Assembly (NCBI GenBank): GCA_947483555.1
Contig: CANKMW010000088.1
Span: 1 to 41,415, forward strand
DNA from: Myxococcales bacterium
GTDB taxonomy: Bacteria > Myxococcota_A > Polyangia > Haliangiales > Haliangiaceae
Direction of reading: 5' to 3'
DNA: 41,415 nucleotides
Shown: piece by piece, positions 24,722 through 34,100 of the stretch
How positions within the stretch are numbered: the stretch's first letter is position 1
Layout of the letters: each line of letters starts with the position of its first letter
Translations under genes and position numbers: made by a program
Notes under the pieces: model-generated
Seen by the model: only the letters and a program-made list of their open reading frames with translations
Database searches by the model: none
Told to the model about the DNA's origin: nothing

Positions 24722-25906
24722 CTATACCGCGCGCAGCAGCAGCGCCGAGGTGGTCGCGCCCGGGGCCAGCTCGCCAAGCGCAGCGTCGATCTCGACCAGC
24801 GCGTCGAGGCCGACCAGCGACGTCAGCATGTGCGAGCCCTGGTGCGAGTGCGGTCGGGCCACCAGGCGCTCGCCGTCGCGGGTCAGCGAGGCCCGCAGGT
24901 AGTGGGTGCGGCCGGGCGGCTTGCTGTAGCCGGCGGGCAGCACCACCGGGGCGCGGGGGCGGTCGACGTGGGCCGCGCCCAGCATGGTCAAGATCGCGGG
25001 CCGCACGAACAGCTCGAAGACGAGCAACGACGACACCGGATTCCCCGGCAGGGCGAACACCGGCACGCCACCGACCAGCCCGGCGGCGAACGGTTTGCCC
25101 GGCTTCATCGCCACCTTCCAGAAGTCGAACGACATGCCGAGCGACAGGAGCACGGCCCGCACGTGGTCGTGATCTCCCGCCGACACGCCGCCGGTGGTGA
25201 CGACCACATCGCACCCCAGCGCCCGCTCGACGAGCGCGCGCACGTCCGCCGGCCGGTCGCGGGCGATCCCGAGGTACCGCGGTACGCCGCCGGCCTCCGC
25301 GATCTGGACCGCCAGCGCATGGGCCGACGAGTCGACCACCTGACCCGGGCCGGGCCGGGTGGCGACGTCGACCAGCTCGTCGCCGGTCGCGATGATCGCG
25401 ACCACCGGGCGGCGGGCGGCCTGGAGCTCGGTCAGGCCGAGGGCGGCGGCCAGCGCGATCGCGCCCCAGTCGAACGGCTGGCCGGCGTCGAGCGCCGGCT
25501 GGCTGATCTCGATGTCTTCGCCGGCGCGGCGCACGTTGTTGCCGGCGCGCGCGGCGGGCAGCGTCACCTGGGTGCCGGCATCCTGGGCGTCCTCGAACAT
25601 GACGACGGTATCGGCGCCGGGCGGCAACGGTGCGCCGGTCATGATGCGGGCGGCGGTGCCGGGCTGCAGCGGTGCCGGCATCTGGCCGGCGGCCACGTGC
25701 GCCGCCACCGGCAGCGTCGCCGGCAGGTCGGCGGACCGGGCCGCGAAGCCGTCCATGGCCGAGTTGTCGAAGCCCGGCAGCGGGCGCTCGGCGATCACGA
25801 TGGCGGCCGAGATCCGACCCGCGGCCTCGTCGAGCGCGACGCGCTCCGAGGGCATGGGTGGCACCAGGCTACGGCACCGGGCGGCGGCGTCGGCAACGGA
25901 CAGCAT
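24722..25906 (-). CDS. moeA: Molybdopterin molybdenumtransferase MoeA
   Basis: 394 residues. MoeA inserts molybdate into adenylylated molybdopterin, the last common step of molybdenum-cofactor synthesis. Diagnostic motifs occur in order: PLPGFDNSAMDGFA (N-terminal), AARIMTGAPLPPGAD, VAIIATGDELV, TTGGVSAGDHDHV, AMKPGKPFA and ALPGNPVSSLLVFELFVRP. Length and the typical start (MLSVADAAARC) fit the family exactly, so the start is secure even though it lies 112 bp inside the upstream gene's reading frame. The other molybdenum-cofactor genes are not in the window. It is followed by the pseudouridine synthase. Confidence 0.95.
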   Translation of the reverse strand: MLSVADAAARCRSLVPPMPSERVALDEAAGRISAAIVIAERPLPGFDNSAMDGFAARSADLPATLPVAAHVAAGQMPAPLQPGTAARIMTGAPLPPGADTVVMFEDAQDAGTQVTLPAARAGNNVRRAGEDIEISQPALDAGQPFDWGAIALAAALGLTELQAARRPVVAIIATGDELVDVATRPGPGQVVDSSAHALAVQIAEAGGVPRYLGIARDRPADVRALVERALGCDVVVTTGGVSAGDHDHVRAVLLSLGMSFDFWKVAMKPGKPFAAGLVGGVPVFALPGNPVSSLLVFELFVRPAILTMLGAAHVDRPRAPVVLPAGYSKPPGRTHYLRASLTRDGERLVARPHSHQGSHMLTSLVGLDALVEIDAALGELAPGATTSALLLRAV

Positions 25907-26532
25907 GCCGCGAGGTAAGCACGGACCGGGCCGCCGCAGTGCTCGAGCGCGGCCTTCATCCGCGCCGCGAACGCTCGGGTCAGCGGGTGGTCTGGCACCG
26001 CGACCGCGGATCGCTCGGTGCTGACCACGATCAGGAGCGACAGGTCACCCAGCCGGCGAGCCAGCGCGAAGTCGTGGTCGGGATTCGCGGTCCACGTCGA
26101 TGGCAGCGGCGCGGGGAGCACGTCGCGCACCTGGTCGAGGTACTCATCGGCCGCGACGTAGGCCATGAACTGCCAGGTCCGGCCCGGGGTGACCGTGGTG
26201 GTCGCGAAGGCGGCGTCGGGATCGTCGCTGGCGGTGGTGATGGCGTCGGTCTCGGCGTCGTCTTCCCAGGCCAGCGTGGCGTACGGCGGGTAGAGCGCCG
26301 GCGCGTCGCGCCGGAACGCGCGCGCGGCGTCGTCCAGCGTGGTCCGGCACGCCACCCAGTCGACGGCGTCGGTGGTGGGCGGTGCGCTCGCGGCGTCGCG
26401 GTTTTCGATCGGCGGCGCCGGCGCCACGGTCGGTGGTGCCGGCGCTCGATGCGCGCAGGCGATCGACAGGCAGAGTGGCCACAGCCGCCATCGCCGGCGG
26501 ATGGCGGTTCCCGGAACCAGGCGCGAGGTCAT
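25795..26532 (-). CDS. Probable lipoprotein overlapping moeA
   Basis: 245 residues from ATG 26532. An Arg-rich n-region and hydrophobic stretch end at Cys26 (CLSIAC), a weak lipobox followed by a Pro/Ala linker. The body (ACRTTLDDAARAFRRDAPALYP, TPGRTWQFMAYVAADEYLDQ, LSLLIVVSTERSAVAVPDHPLTRAFAARM) looks globular, but I do not recognise it. The last 37 codons run inside the moeA start region in another frame and are low-complexity (PRSASRSTRP). The natural end may have been near RAYLAAC and lost its stop codon. It is divergent from the gene at 26686. Confidence 0.6.
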   Translation of the reverse strand: MTSRLVPGTAIRRRWRLWPLCLSIACAHRAPAPPTVAPAPPIENRDAASAPPTTDAVDWVACRTTLDDAARAFRRDAPALYPPYATLAWEDDAETDAITTASDDPDAAFATTTVTPGRTWQFMAYVAADEYLDQVRDVLPAPLPSTWTANPDHDFALARRLGDLSLLIVVSTERSAVAVPDHPLTRAFAARMKAALEHCGGPVRAYLAACCPLPTPPPGAVAWCHPCPRSASRSTRPRVGSRPPS

Positions 26533-26672
26533 GCGACGTCGACGCCGCCGGCGGTCGTCCGCTTCCAGATTCCGCCTGACAGGGCCTGTCGAGCGCGCAG
26601 CAAGTCCTCGTACCGCGGTCGGCATACCAGGTCGCACCCGACGAAGTCACTTCCCAGCTGGCCGCCGCCGTG

Positions 26673-26678
26673 TACGAT
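26673..26678 (+). promoter_or_regulatory. Candidate -10 box for the membrane/TPR-like gene
   Basis: TACGAT ending 7 nt before the ATG at 26686. A TTCCCA (four of six matches to TTGACA) lies 16 nt upstream at 26651-26656, so this is the best-supported of the leaderless-type promoters. Confidence 0.42.
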
Positions 26679-26685
26679 CGTCATC

Positions 26686-27471
26686 ATGGCCCCCTGGCGG
26701 ACGCTCGCCATGAGCGTGATGGCGCTCGGAGCCGTGGTTGCGGCGGGCGCGGTCGTGGTCTCGGGCTGGGTGGTGTTGCCGCCGCTCCTGGCGGCGACCC
26801 TGGTGCTCGCGGGGGCGGCGCTGTCGGTCGACTACTTCGGCATCCGCCGCCGGGTCACCGACTGGAGCGGGACCCGCCGGCCGGGCCCGGCGGCGTGGGC
26901 GAACCTGCACGCGCTCGAGGCCCGCTTCGTGCGCGATCGGCGGCGCGGCAGCGTCTACGCCGCCGCGTCGGCACGGGCGCTCCTGCTCGCGCTCGCCGAG
27001 CTCGATCGCCTCGCGGGCGCCGGCGCTGCGGTCGACTGCCTGGGCGCCGAGGCGATCAGTCGGTTTCGCCACGACGTGTGCGGCGATGCGCTGCGCGCGC
27101 TGGCGCTGAGCGAGCTCGGCCGCCCGGCCGAGGCGGTCCGTCTCGATCGCGCGCTCGGCGATGTCGGCGCCGTGCCGGTGGTCGCGTGGGCGCGCGCGCG
27201 CATGGCCGAGCGGCGCGGCGCGGTCGCCGATGCGCTGATCGCGCTCGACCGCGCTCGACCGGTGCCGGGCTCGAACACCGCCCACGACCTGGCGGCGCTG
27301 CGGGCGCGGCTGAGCCTGCGGGCCGGTCGCGCCGACCTCGCCGAGCACGTGTTGCGTGGCCTCGCGGCCGCCGCCGGTCGACCGTGGGTCGAGCGGCTGG
27401 CCGACGGCGAGCATGTCGGGTTGGCGCAGCTCGCGCGTCGCGCGCTCGGCGTCGACGCCGTGTACCGCTGA
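26686..27471 (+). CDS. Small membrane protein with TPR-like cytosolic part
   Basis: 261 residues. Two adjacent membrane helices (about 8-27 and 29-48, GAVVAAGAVVVSGWVVLPPLLAA) are followed by a soluble Ala/Leu/Arg-rich helical region. Paired-helix phrases there (DALRALALSELGRPAEAVRLD, AVADALIALDRARPVPG, LRARLSLRAGRADLAEHVL) resemble degenerate tetratricopeptide repeats. No enzyme motif is seen. Similar stand-alone membrane-TPR proteins are usually protein-interaction factors; I infer no specific role. It ends in a hairpin shared with the convergent SIMPL gene. Confidence 0.7.
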   Translation: MAPWRTLAMSVMALGAVVAAGAVVVSGWVVLPPLLAATLVLAGAALSVDYFGIRRRVTDWSGTRRPGPAAWANLHALEARFVRDRRRGSVYAAASARALLLALAELDRLAGAGAAVDCLGAEAISRFRHDVCGDALRALALSELGRPAEAVRLDRALGDVGAVPVVAWARARMAERRGAVADALIALDRARPVPGSNTAHDLAALRARLSLRAGRADLAEHVLRGLAAAAGRPWVERLADGEHVGLAQLARRALGVDAVYR

Positions 27472-27490
27472 CCTCCGGCGCGCCGGGTCA
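27469..27490. terminator. Hairpin spanning two convergent stop codons
   Basis: The 22 bp from one TGA to the opposing TGA can pair as TGACC/GGTCA plus CGGCG/CGCCG with a two-base bulge. No U-tract follows on either side, so a rho-independent terminator is doubtful, but the placement fits a bidirectional 3'-end structure. Confidence 0.35.
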
Positions 27491-28270
27491 CTTCAGCGCG
27501 TACGTGACGTGGACGATCGCGATGATGTCCTTCTCCAGCGACGAGGTATCGTTGTTGCCCTCCCACGAGGTCCCGGTGGAGTTGGCCGAGTTGACGTTGA
27601 TGACACCCATGTCGGCGTCCATCAGCCGCGACACCGACGCGCCGCCGGCCGAGCGCAGCATGTTCTCGGCGCGGGTGCGGGCGTCCTTGCTGGCCTCGGA
27701 CAGCATCTCGATCTTGAGCTCGCCCAGCTTGGTGTAGAAGTAGGCTGGCGTCCCCGAGATCACCGAGACGTCCTTCTCGAGCAGCTCGGTGACCTGGCGC
27801 GACACGCGCTCGACGCGCTGGACGTCGATCGAGCGCACGGTCACGGCCTGCTTGGCGACGTAGCCGACCAGCAGCTCCTTGCTGATCCGGTCCTCCCCCT
27901 TGCCCTCGTAGACCGTGGTGTAGACATCGGTGACGGTGGCCGAGTCGGGGAAGATCTGGCCCTCGGGAACTCCCTGGGCCTTCAGGTACGCGACCGTGGC
28001 GTCGACATCGGCGTGGAGCTTGCGGTAAGCGGCCAGCTTGTCCCTGGCCTCCGCCGTCACGGTGGCGTTCCACTCGATCAGATCGGAGACGATGCGCTTC
28101 TTGGCCGATCCGGTGACCTTGATCGAGCGCTCGACGGGTCGGACCTTGACCCGCTCCCACGACTGGGTGGCGATGTAGGTCGACAGCGGCGGTGCCGCGG
28201 CCAACGCGACGATGGCGAACGCGAGCAGCTCGCGGCCACCGATCCAGGACGGTTTCTCGACGGCAGACAT
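27488..28270 (-). CDS. SIMPL (DUF541) domain protein
   Basis: 260 residues, with a strong GGAGG Shine-Dalgarno just before the ATG (MSAVEKPSW). One N-terminal membrane helix or uncleaved signal (about 13-35, LLAFAIVALAAAPPLSTYI) leads into a SIMPL domain. Its features: ERSIKVTGSAKKRIVSDLIEW, QIFPDSATVTDVYTT, and the C-terminal EMLSEASKDARTRAENMLR, where the family has its 'A..dAr..A..la' helix. SIMPL proteins are periplasmic or cell-surface proteins of uncertain function, with reported links to oxidative stress and signalling. Expression is expected from its own promoter, divergent from the M28 peptidase gene. Confidence 0.85.
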   Translation of the reverse strand: MSAVEKPSWIGGRELLAFAIVALAAAPPLSTYIATQSWERVKVRPVERSIKVTGSAKKRIVSDLIEWNATVTAEARDKLAAYRKLHADVDATVAYLKAQGVPEGQIFPDSATVTDVYTTVYEGKGEDRISKELLVGYVAKQAVTVRSIDVQRVERVSRQVTELLEKDVSVISGTPAYFYTKLGELKIEMLSEASKDARTRAENMLRSAGGASVSRLMDADMGVINVNSANSTGTSWEGNNDTSSLEKDIIAIVHVTYALK

Positions 28271-28325
28271 GGTTCCTCCCGCGACGTGATGTCGTGCAAC
28301 GTCGCTCGTCGGCGGACTATTTCGC

Positions 28326-28331
28326 TACACT
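28326..28331 (+). promoter_or_regulatory. Candidate -10 box for the M28 peptidase gene
   Basis: TACACT ending 9 nt before the ATG at 28341, in an AT-richer pocket (ACTATTTCGCTACACTAT) that stands out from the surroundings. There is no Shine-Dalgarno between box and ATG. Confidence 0.42.
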
Positions 28332-28340
28332 ATCCGGCCC

Positions 28341-31115
28341 ATGCCGTCCCGCCTCCTGCTCGCCGCGCTCGCGGCCGTCGTCGTCACCACGGCCGCGTGC
28401 TCGTCCGGTCCGCGCCCCGACACCACGCCGCCGCTACCGTCGGCCGCGCCCGACGCGGCGTCGACCACGCCGGACCTCCGCCACCGCGACGAGAGCCACC
28501 TCGGCAAGGTGACCCAGCTGACCTTCGGTGGCGAGAACGCCGAGGCGTACTGGGCGTTCGGCGGCGATCGCCTGATCTTCCAGACCACCCGTCCCGGCGT
28601 GCCCTGCGATCAGATCATGGTCATGGACGCCGCGCGGGCTGCCGATCCGAGGCTGGTGTCGACCGGCAAGGGCCGCACCACCTGCTCGTACTTCTTCCCC
28701 GGCGATCAGGAGATCCTGTACGCGTCGACGCACGAGGTCGACGCCGCCTGTCCGCCGGTGCCCGATCGCAGCCAGGGCTACGTGTGGGCCCTCTACGACT
28801 TCGACATCTACAAGGCCAAGGCCGACGGCGCCGGCCCGGCCAAGCTGTTCGGCGTCGCCGGCGCGTACGACGCCGAGGCCACGGTGTGTGCCAAGGACGG
28901 CAGCGTCATCTTCACGTCCGACAAGGACGGCGATCTCGAACTCTACAAGATGGACCAGGATGGCAAGAACGTCGTGCGCTTGACCAGCTCGCCCGGCTAC
29001 GACGGCGGCGCGTTCTTCAACGCCGACTGTTCGCAGATCGTTTGGCGGGCGTCGCGGCCCGCCGGCGACGCGCTCGCCGACTACCAGCGGCTGCTCGCCG
29101 AGCACCTGGTCCGTCCGACCAAGCTCGAGATCTGGGTCGGCGACGCCGACGGCTCCAACGCGCGACAGATCACGTACCTCGACGCGGCGTCGTTCGCGCC
29201 CTTCTTTCACCCCGCAGGTGAGCGGGTGCTGTTCTCGTCGAACCACGGCGATCCCAAGGGCCGCGAGTTCGACATCTGGGCGGTCGACGTCGACGGCACC
29301 GATCTCGAACGCGTCACCCACTCGCCGGGGTTCGACGGCTTCCCGATGTTCTCGCCCGACGGCAAGCGGCTGGCGTTCTCGTCCAACCGCGGCTCGCCGC
29401 CACCGCCGCCGGGCAGTCACGGCGGCAGCGACACCAACGTCTTCGTCGCCGACTGGATCGAGCACGAGCCGCGCGCGGTCGAGGCCGGCGCCGCCGATCG
29501 CATCGGGCACGCGATCGGCTACCTGGCGGCCGACGAGCGCGAGGGTCGCGGCGTCGGGACGCTGGGGCTGGCCGACGCCGTCAAGTGGGTCGAGGGCGAG
29601 CTGCGCAACGCCGGCGTCGACGGCGGCCTGGCCGGCGGTGAGCTCCGCCAGCGCTTCGAGGTCACGACCGCCGTGGCCCGTGGCGCCGCGACCCACCTGA
29701 TCGTCGACGGCAAGGCGATCGATGGTGGCACCTTCGCGCCGTCGCAGGTCTCGGCGTCGGCCCGGGCGTCGGGCAAGACGGTCTACGTCGGCTGGGGCAT
29801 CGTCGACAAGAAGGCCAAGCTCGACGACTACAGGGGCAAGCTGGTGCGCGGCAAGGTGGTGGTGGTGCGCCGCTTCGCGCCCAAAGGCCGCGAACGCGAT
29901 CTCGGCGATCTGAACTACAAGGCCGGGCTGGCCCGCAAGCGCGGCGCGGTCGCGATGATCGTGGTCGACCTGCCCGAGGGCGACAAGGCCGAGCAGCCGT
30001 TGCCGACCCTGCGGCCGCGCGACGGCGCCGACGCCGGTCTGCCGATCGTGGTGGCGACCCGCGCCAGCGCCGCGTCGTTGACCACCGGCACGCACGAGGT
30101 CGAGCTCGAGGTCGAGCTGACCCCGATCAAGACGCCGACCGAGAACGTGGTCGGCGTGATCCGCGCCGGCGCCGCCAGCAAGCTGGACGGCGTGCTGGTG
30201 ATCGGGGCCCACCTCGACCATCTCGGCATGGGCGGGCCGGGCACGGGCGCGCTCGACGCCGAGCACGCGGTGCACAACGGCGCCGACGACAACGCCTCCG
30301 GCGTCGCGGTGTTGCTCGAGGTGGCCCGCATCCTCGCGCCCCGCCGGGCCGAGCTGTCGCGCGACGTCTACCTGGTCGCGTTCTCCGGCGAGGAGATGGG
30401 CCTCCTGGGCTCCAGCTACTTCGTCGCCAACCCACCGTACAAGGGCGCGGCGGTGGCCATGCTCAACATGGACATGGTCGGCCGCCTCCGCGACAACCAG
30501 GTGCAGGTGCTGGGCGCCGAATCGGCGGCCGAGTGGTCGGCCGTCATGGAGCCGCTGTGCGAGCAGGCGCGGGTCGGCTGCCACCTCGCCGGCTCGGGCT
30601 ACGGGCCGAGCGATCACATGGCGTTCTACATGGGTGGCTCGCCGGTGGTGCACTTCTTCACCGGCGGCCACCTGCAATACCACCGCGTCACCGACGACCC
30701 GCCGACCGTGAACGCGATCGGCGCGGCGCGCGTCGCCGGCCTGGTCGCGGACACCGCGCTGGCGGTCGCCGGTGCGCCGAAGCTGACCTACAAGAAAGTG
30801 CCCGAGCCGCCCAAGATGGGCGACATGCCGATGCGCGGTGCCTCGCTGGGCACCATCCCGGCCTACGGTGATGACGGCAAGATCCCGGGCGTGCTGATCT
30901 CCGACGTGGTGCCCGGTGGCGCGGCGGCGGCGGCCGGCCTCAAGGCCGGCGACCGCATCGTCAAGATCGGCGTCACCGAGGTCCGCAACGTGCAGGATCT
31001 GATGCTCGTCCTCGGCGAGGCGGTACCCGGCCAGGACGCCGTCATCATCTACCTGCGCGACGGCAAGACGGCGACGGTCAAGGCGAGGTTCGGGACCCCA
31101 CGGGCGCGGCACTGA
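28341..31115 (+). CDS. Secreted lipoprotein peptidase: PD40 propeller, PA, M28 and PDZ
   Basis: 924 residues. The lipobox ends near Cys20 (VTTAAC). Residues of about 50-360 hold TolB/PD40-type propeller repeats (HLGKVTQLTFGGENAEAYW, FSPDGKRLAFSSNRG). Next come a region opening with GHAIGYLAADEREGRG, a PA-like segment (about 470-600), and a full M28 zinc aminopeptidase domain. Its ligands and catalytic residues can be read: His624/Asp626 in GAHLDHLG, Asp649 or Asp650 in GADDNASG, Glu684/Glu685 in SGEEMGLLG, Asp711 in NMDMVGR and His759 in SDHMAFYM. Residues of about 830-920 are a PDZ domain (GVLISDVVPGGAAAAAGLKAGDRIVKI). It should cleave peptides at the cell surface or in the periplasm; the propeller and PDZ likely select substrates. 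All metal ligands are present, so it should be active. Confidence 0.92.
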   Translation: MPSRLLLAALAAVVVTTAACSSGPRPDTTPPLPSAAPDAASTTPDLRHRDESHLGKVTQLTFGGENAEAYWAFGGDRLIFQTTRPGVPCDQIMVMDAARAADPRLVSTGKGRTTCSYFFPGDQEILYASTHEVDAACPPVPDRSQGYVWALYDFDIYKAKADGAGPAKLFGVAGAYDAEATVCAKDGSVIFTSDKDGDLELYKMDQDGKNVVRLTSSPGYDGGAFFNADCSQIVWRASRPAGDALADYQRLLAEHLVRPTKLEIWVGDADGSNARQITYLDAASFAPFFHPAGERVLFSSNHGDPKGREFDIWAVDVDGTDLERVTHSPGFDGFPMFSPDGKRLAFSSNRGSPPPPPGSHGGSDTNVFVADWIEHEPRAVEAGAADRIGHAIGYLAADEREGRGVGTLGLADAVKWVEGELRNAGVDGGLAGGELRQRFEVTTAVARGAATHLIVDGKAIDGGTFAPSQVSASARASGKTVYVGWGIVDKKAKLDDYRGKLVRGKVVVVRRFAPKGRERDLGDLNYKAGLARKRGAVAMIVVDLPEGDKAEQPLPTLRPRDGADAGLPIVVATRASAASLTTGTHEVELEVELTPIKTPTENVVGVIRAGAASKLDGVLVIGAHLDHLGMGGPGTGALDAEHAVHNGADDNASGVAVLLEVARILAPRRAELSRDVYLVAFSGEEMGLLGSSYFVANPPYKGAAVAMLNMDMVGRLRDNQVQVLGAESAAEWSAVMEPLCEQARVGCHLAGSGYGPSDHMAFYMGGSPVVHFFTGGHLQYHRVTDDPPTVNAIGAARVAGLVADTALAVAGAPKLTYKKVPEPPKMGDMPMRGASLGTIPAYGDDGKIPGVLISDVVPGGAAAAAGLKAGDRIVKIGVTEVRNVQDLMLVLGEAVPGQDAVIIYLRDGKTATVKARFGTPRARH

Positions 31116-31148
31116 CGTTCGGCGCGCTTCACCAGCTGCACGTCCGCG

Positions 31149-31154
31149 TACACT
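31149..31154 (+). promoter_or_regulatory. Candidate -10 box for the CotH-type gene
   Basis: TACACT ending 6 nt before the ATG at 31161. It is the same hexamer as upstream of the M28 gene. The box lies in the 45-bp gap after the M28 stop, so this gene may have its own promoter rather than depend on read-through. Confidence 0.42.
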
Positions 31155-31160
31155 ACGGGG

Positions 31161-34100
31161 ATGCGCAGCGCCCGCATCGCCGCGATCGTGCTTGCCGTCG
31201 GGGTCGGGTGCGGTGACGACGGGGAGGCCCCTCCCGAACCGGGCCTGTGCGCGGCGAAGGCGCTGGCGCCGTGGTCGCGCACCGAGCTCGGCGTCGGAGG
31301 CGCGGTCTCGATCAACGAGATCATGTACCACCCGATCGGCGCCGCCCAGCTCGAGTGGGTCGAGCTCTACAACCCGCTGGCGATCGACGTGGACCTGTCG
31401 GCCTTCCGTCTCGACGGCGCCGTCGGCTACGCGTTCCCGAGCGGCACGCTCATCGGCCCGCGTGGCTTCCTGGTCGTGGGATCGAGCGTCGACGTGCCGC
31501 TCGCGGTCGGGGCGTTCACTGGCCAGCTCCCCGACGACGGCGGCACGATCGAGCTGTGGAACAACGCCGGCCGTCTCCTCGACGCGGTCAGCTACGCCGA
31601 TGTCGAGCCGTGGCCGGTGATTCCCGACGGCTCGGGCGCCGCGCTCGCCAAGCGCGCACCGGAGACTGCGAGCGAGCCGGCCGAAGCCTGGACCGCGAGC
31701 GCGCGCGTCAGCGGGACGCCGGGCACAGCCAACGTCGCCGCCGCCCCGGGTAGCCTGCCGCCCGGCCTCGCTTTCAACGAGGTCGCCGGCGCCGGCCCCG
31801 ACTTCTGGCTGGAGCTCACGAACCTGGGCGCCGCGACGATCGACGTCGGCGGCCACGTGATCGCGTCGACGACCGGCGCCGAGCTGGTCCTGGCGCCGCG
31901 CCCGCTGGCGCCCGGAGAACTGCTGACCTTGACCGAGCTCGCGCTCGGCTTCGGCGCCGGCGTCGGTGACAAGCTCTTCCTCTACGCCCCGGACCGCGGC
32001 GCGGTCGCCGACGGGATCCAGGTGGTCGAGGTCCCGCGCGGCCGGAGCGCGGCCGATCAGGAGTGGCGATATCCCGATGTCTCGACCCCGGGCGCGCCCA
32101 ACGTCTTCGTCGTGCACGACGAGATCGTCATCAACGAGATCATGTACCACGCGCCCCCGGTGACCGCGCTCGACGGGTCGCTGGTGAGGTCGTCGCTCGA
32201 ATGGATCGAGCTCTACAACCGGAGCGCGGAGCCAGTCGACGTCGGCGGTTTCCAGCTGGTGGACGCCGTCGCATACGAGCTCCCGGCCGGCCTCACGATG
32301 GCCGCGGGCGGCACCCTGGTGATCACCAAGAACGTGGCGGCCCTGGCCGCGGCCTATCCGGGACTGTCCGCGACCGTGGTCGGCAACTTCGCCGGCAGCC
32401 TCGCCGACTCCGGAGACCGCATCGAGCTGCGCGACGCGTGCGGCAACATCGTCGATGCGGTTCGCTACCACGACGGCGGGCAGTGGCCGGCCGTCGCGGA
32501 CGGCGGCGGGTCCAGCCTCGAGCTCCGCAACCCCTTTGCCGACAACGCCGCGGCCGAGTCGTGGGTGGCGAGCGATGAAGCCACCGCCGCCACGTGGCAG
32601 ACCCTCACCTACGACGGCGTCGCGGCGCCAAGCTCGGTCGGGCCCGACGGAGTCTGGGACGAGCTCGTGGTCGGGCTCCTCGACGACGGCGTGGTGCTCG
32701 TCGACGACGTCAGCGTCGTCGTCGATCCGGCGAGCGTCGCCACCGAGCTCGTCGCCGGCGGGTCTTTCGAGGCCGGCGCCGCCGCCGTTCGCCTGCTCGG
32801 CAACCATCGTCACAGCGAGGTGATCGTCGATCCCACGAACCCGTCGAACCACGTGCTGCGCCTGGTCGCGACCGGCCCCACCGAGCACATGCACAACCAC
32901 CTCGAGACCACGCTGACCGCCGGGCACCGGATCACGAACGGTCGCACCTACCGGATCTCGCTGCGCGCGCGATGGCAGGCGGGCTCGAACCAGCTCAGCA
33001 CCCGGCTCTACTTCAACCGCCTCGCCCGGACCACCGCGCTCGCCGTCCCCGCGCTCCACGGCACGCCCGGCGCGCCGAACCGCGCGGCGGAGGCGAACCT
33101 CGGGCCGACCTACCGCGATCTCCACCACGCGCCGGTCGTGCCGCAACCGGGCGAGCCGGTCGTGGTGTCGGTCGTCGCTGCCGATCCGGACGGCGTCGCC
33201 GGGCTCACGCTCTGGTACGCCGTCGACAGCGGTGGGCCCGCGAGCGAGCCGATGACCGACCTGGGCGACGGTCGGTTCTCGGCGGTGGTCGCGGGCCGGC
33301 CGGCGTCGTCGGTGGTCCAGTTCTGGGTCGCCGGCGACGACTCCGGCGGCGCCGCGTCGACGTTCCCGGCCCGCGGCGCCGCGTCGCGCGCGCTGTGGCA
33401 GGTCGACGACGGGCTGGCCGCGACCAACGGCCTCCACAACCTCCGCATCGTCATGGCGCCCGCCGAGACCGCCTGGCTGTTCGATCCGCGGAACCTCATG
33501 AGCAACGACTCGGTCGGTGCCACCGTGATCGACGACGAGCGGGAGGTCTACCATGACGTCGGCGTGCGCCTGAAGAGCAGCGAGCGGGGCCGGCCCCAGG
33601 TCGCGCGGGTGGGCTTCGCGCTCCGCTTCCAGCCCGCGCAGCCGTTCCGCGGCATCCACCGGAGCGTCATGATCGACCGCTCGCAGGGCATCGGGTTCGG
33701 CCAGCGCGAGCTGCTCTTCAACCAGGCGATGAACCACGCCGGCACCGTGACGAGCCAGTACGACGATCTGATCAAGGTGCTCGCGCCCCGCCCGGAGCAC
33801 ACCGGTCCAGCGCACCTGCAACTGGCACGCTTCGGCGATCTCCTCCTCGATTTCCAGTTCGAGGACGGCGGCGACGGCACGCTGTTCGAGTACGAGCTGA
33901 TCTACTACCCGACGACGACCGACGACGGGACGGCCACCGGGCAGAAGCTGCCGCAGCCAGACTCGGTGGTCGGGACCCCGATCCGCGATCTCGGCGACGA
34001 CCGCGAGGCCTATCGGCTGCCCTTCATCGCGAAGAACAACCGGTGGCGCGACGACTACCGCGGCCTCATCCGCTTCGCCAAGGTGTTCGGTCAGAGCGGG

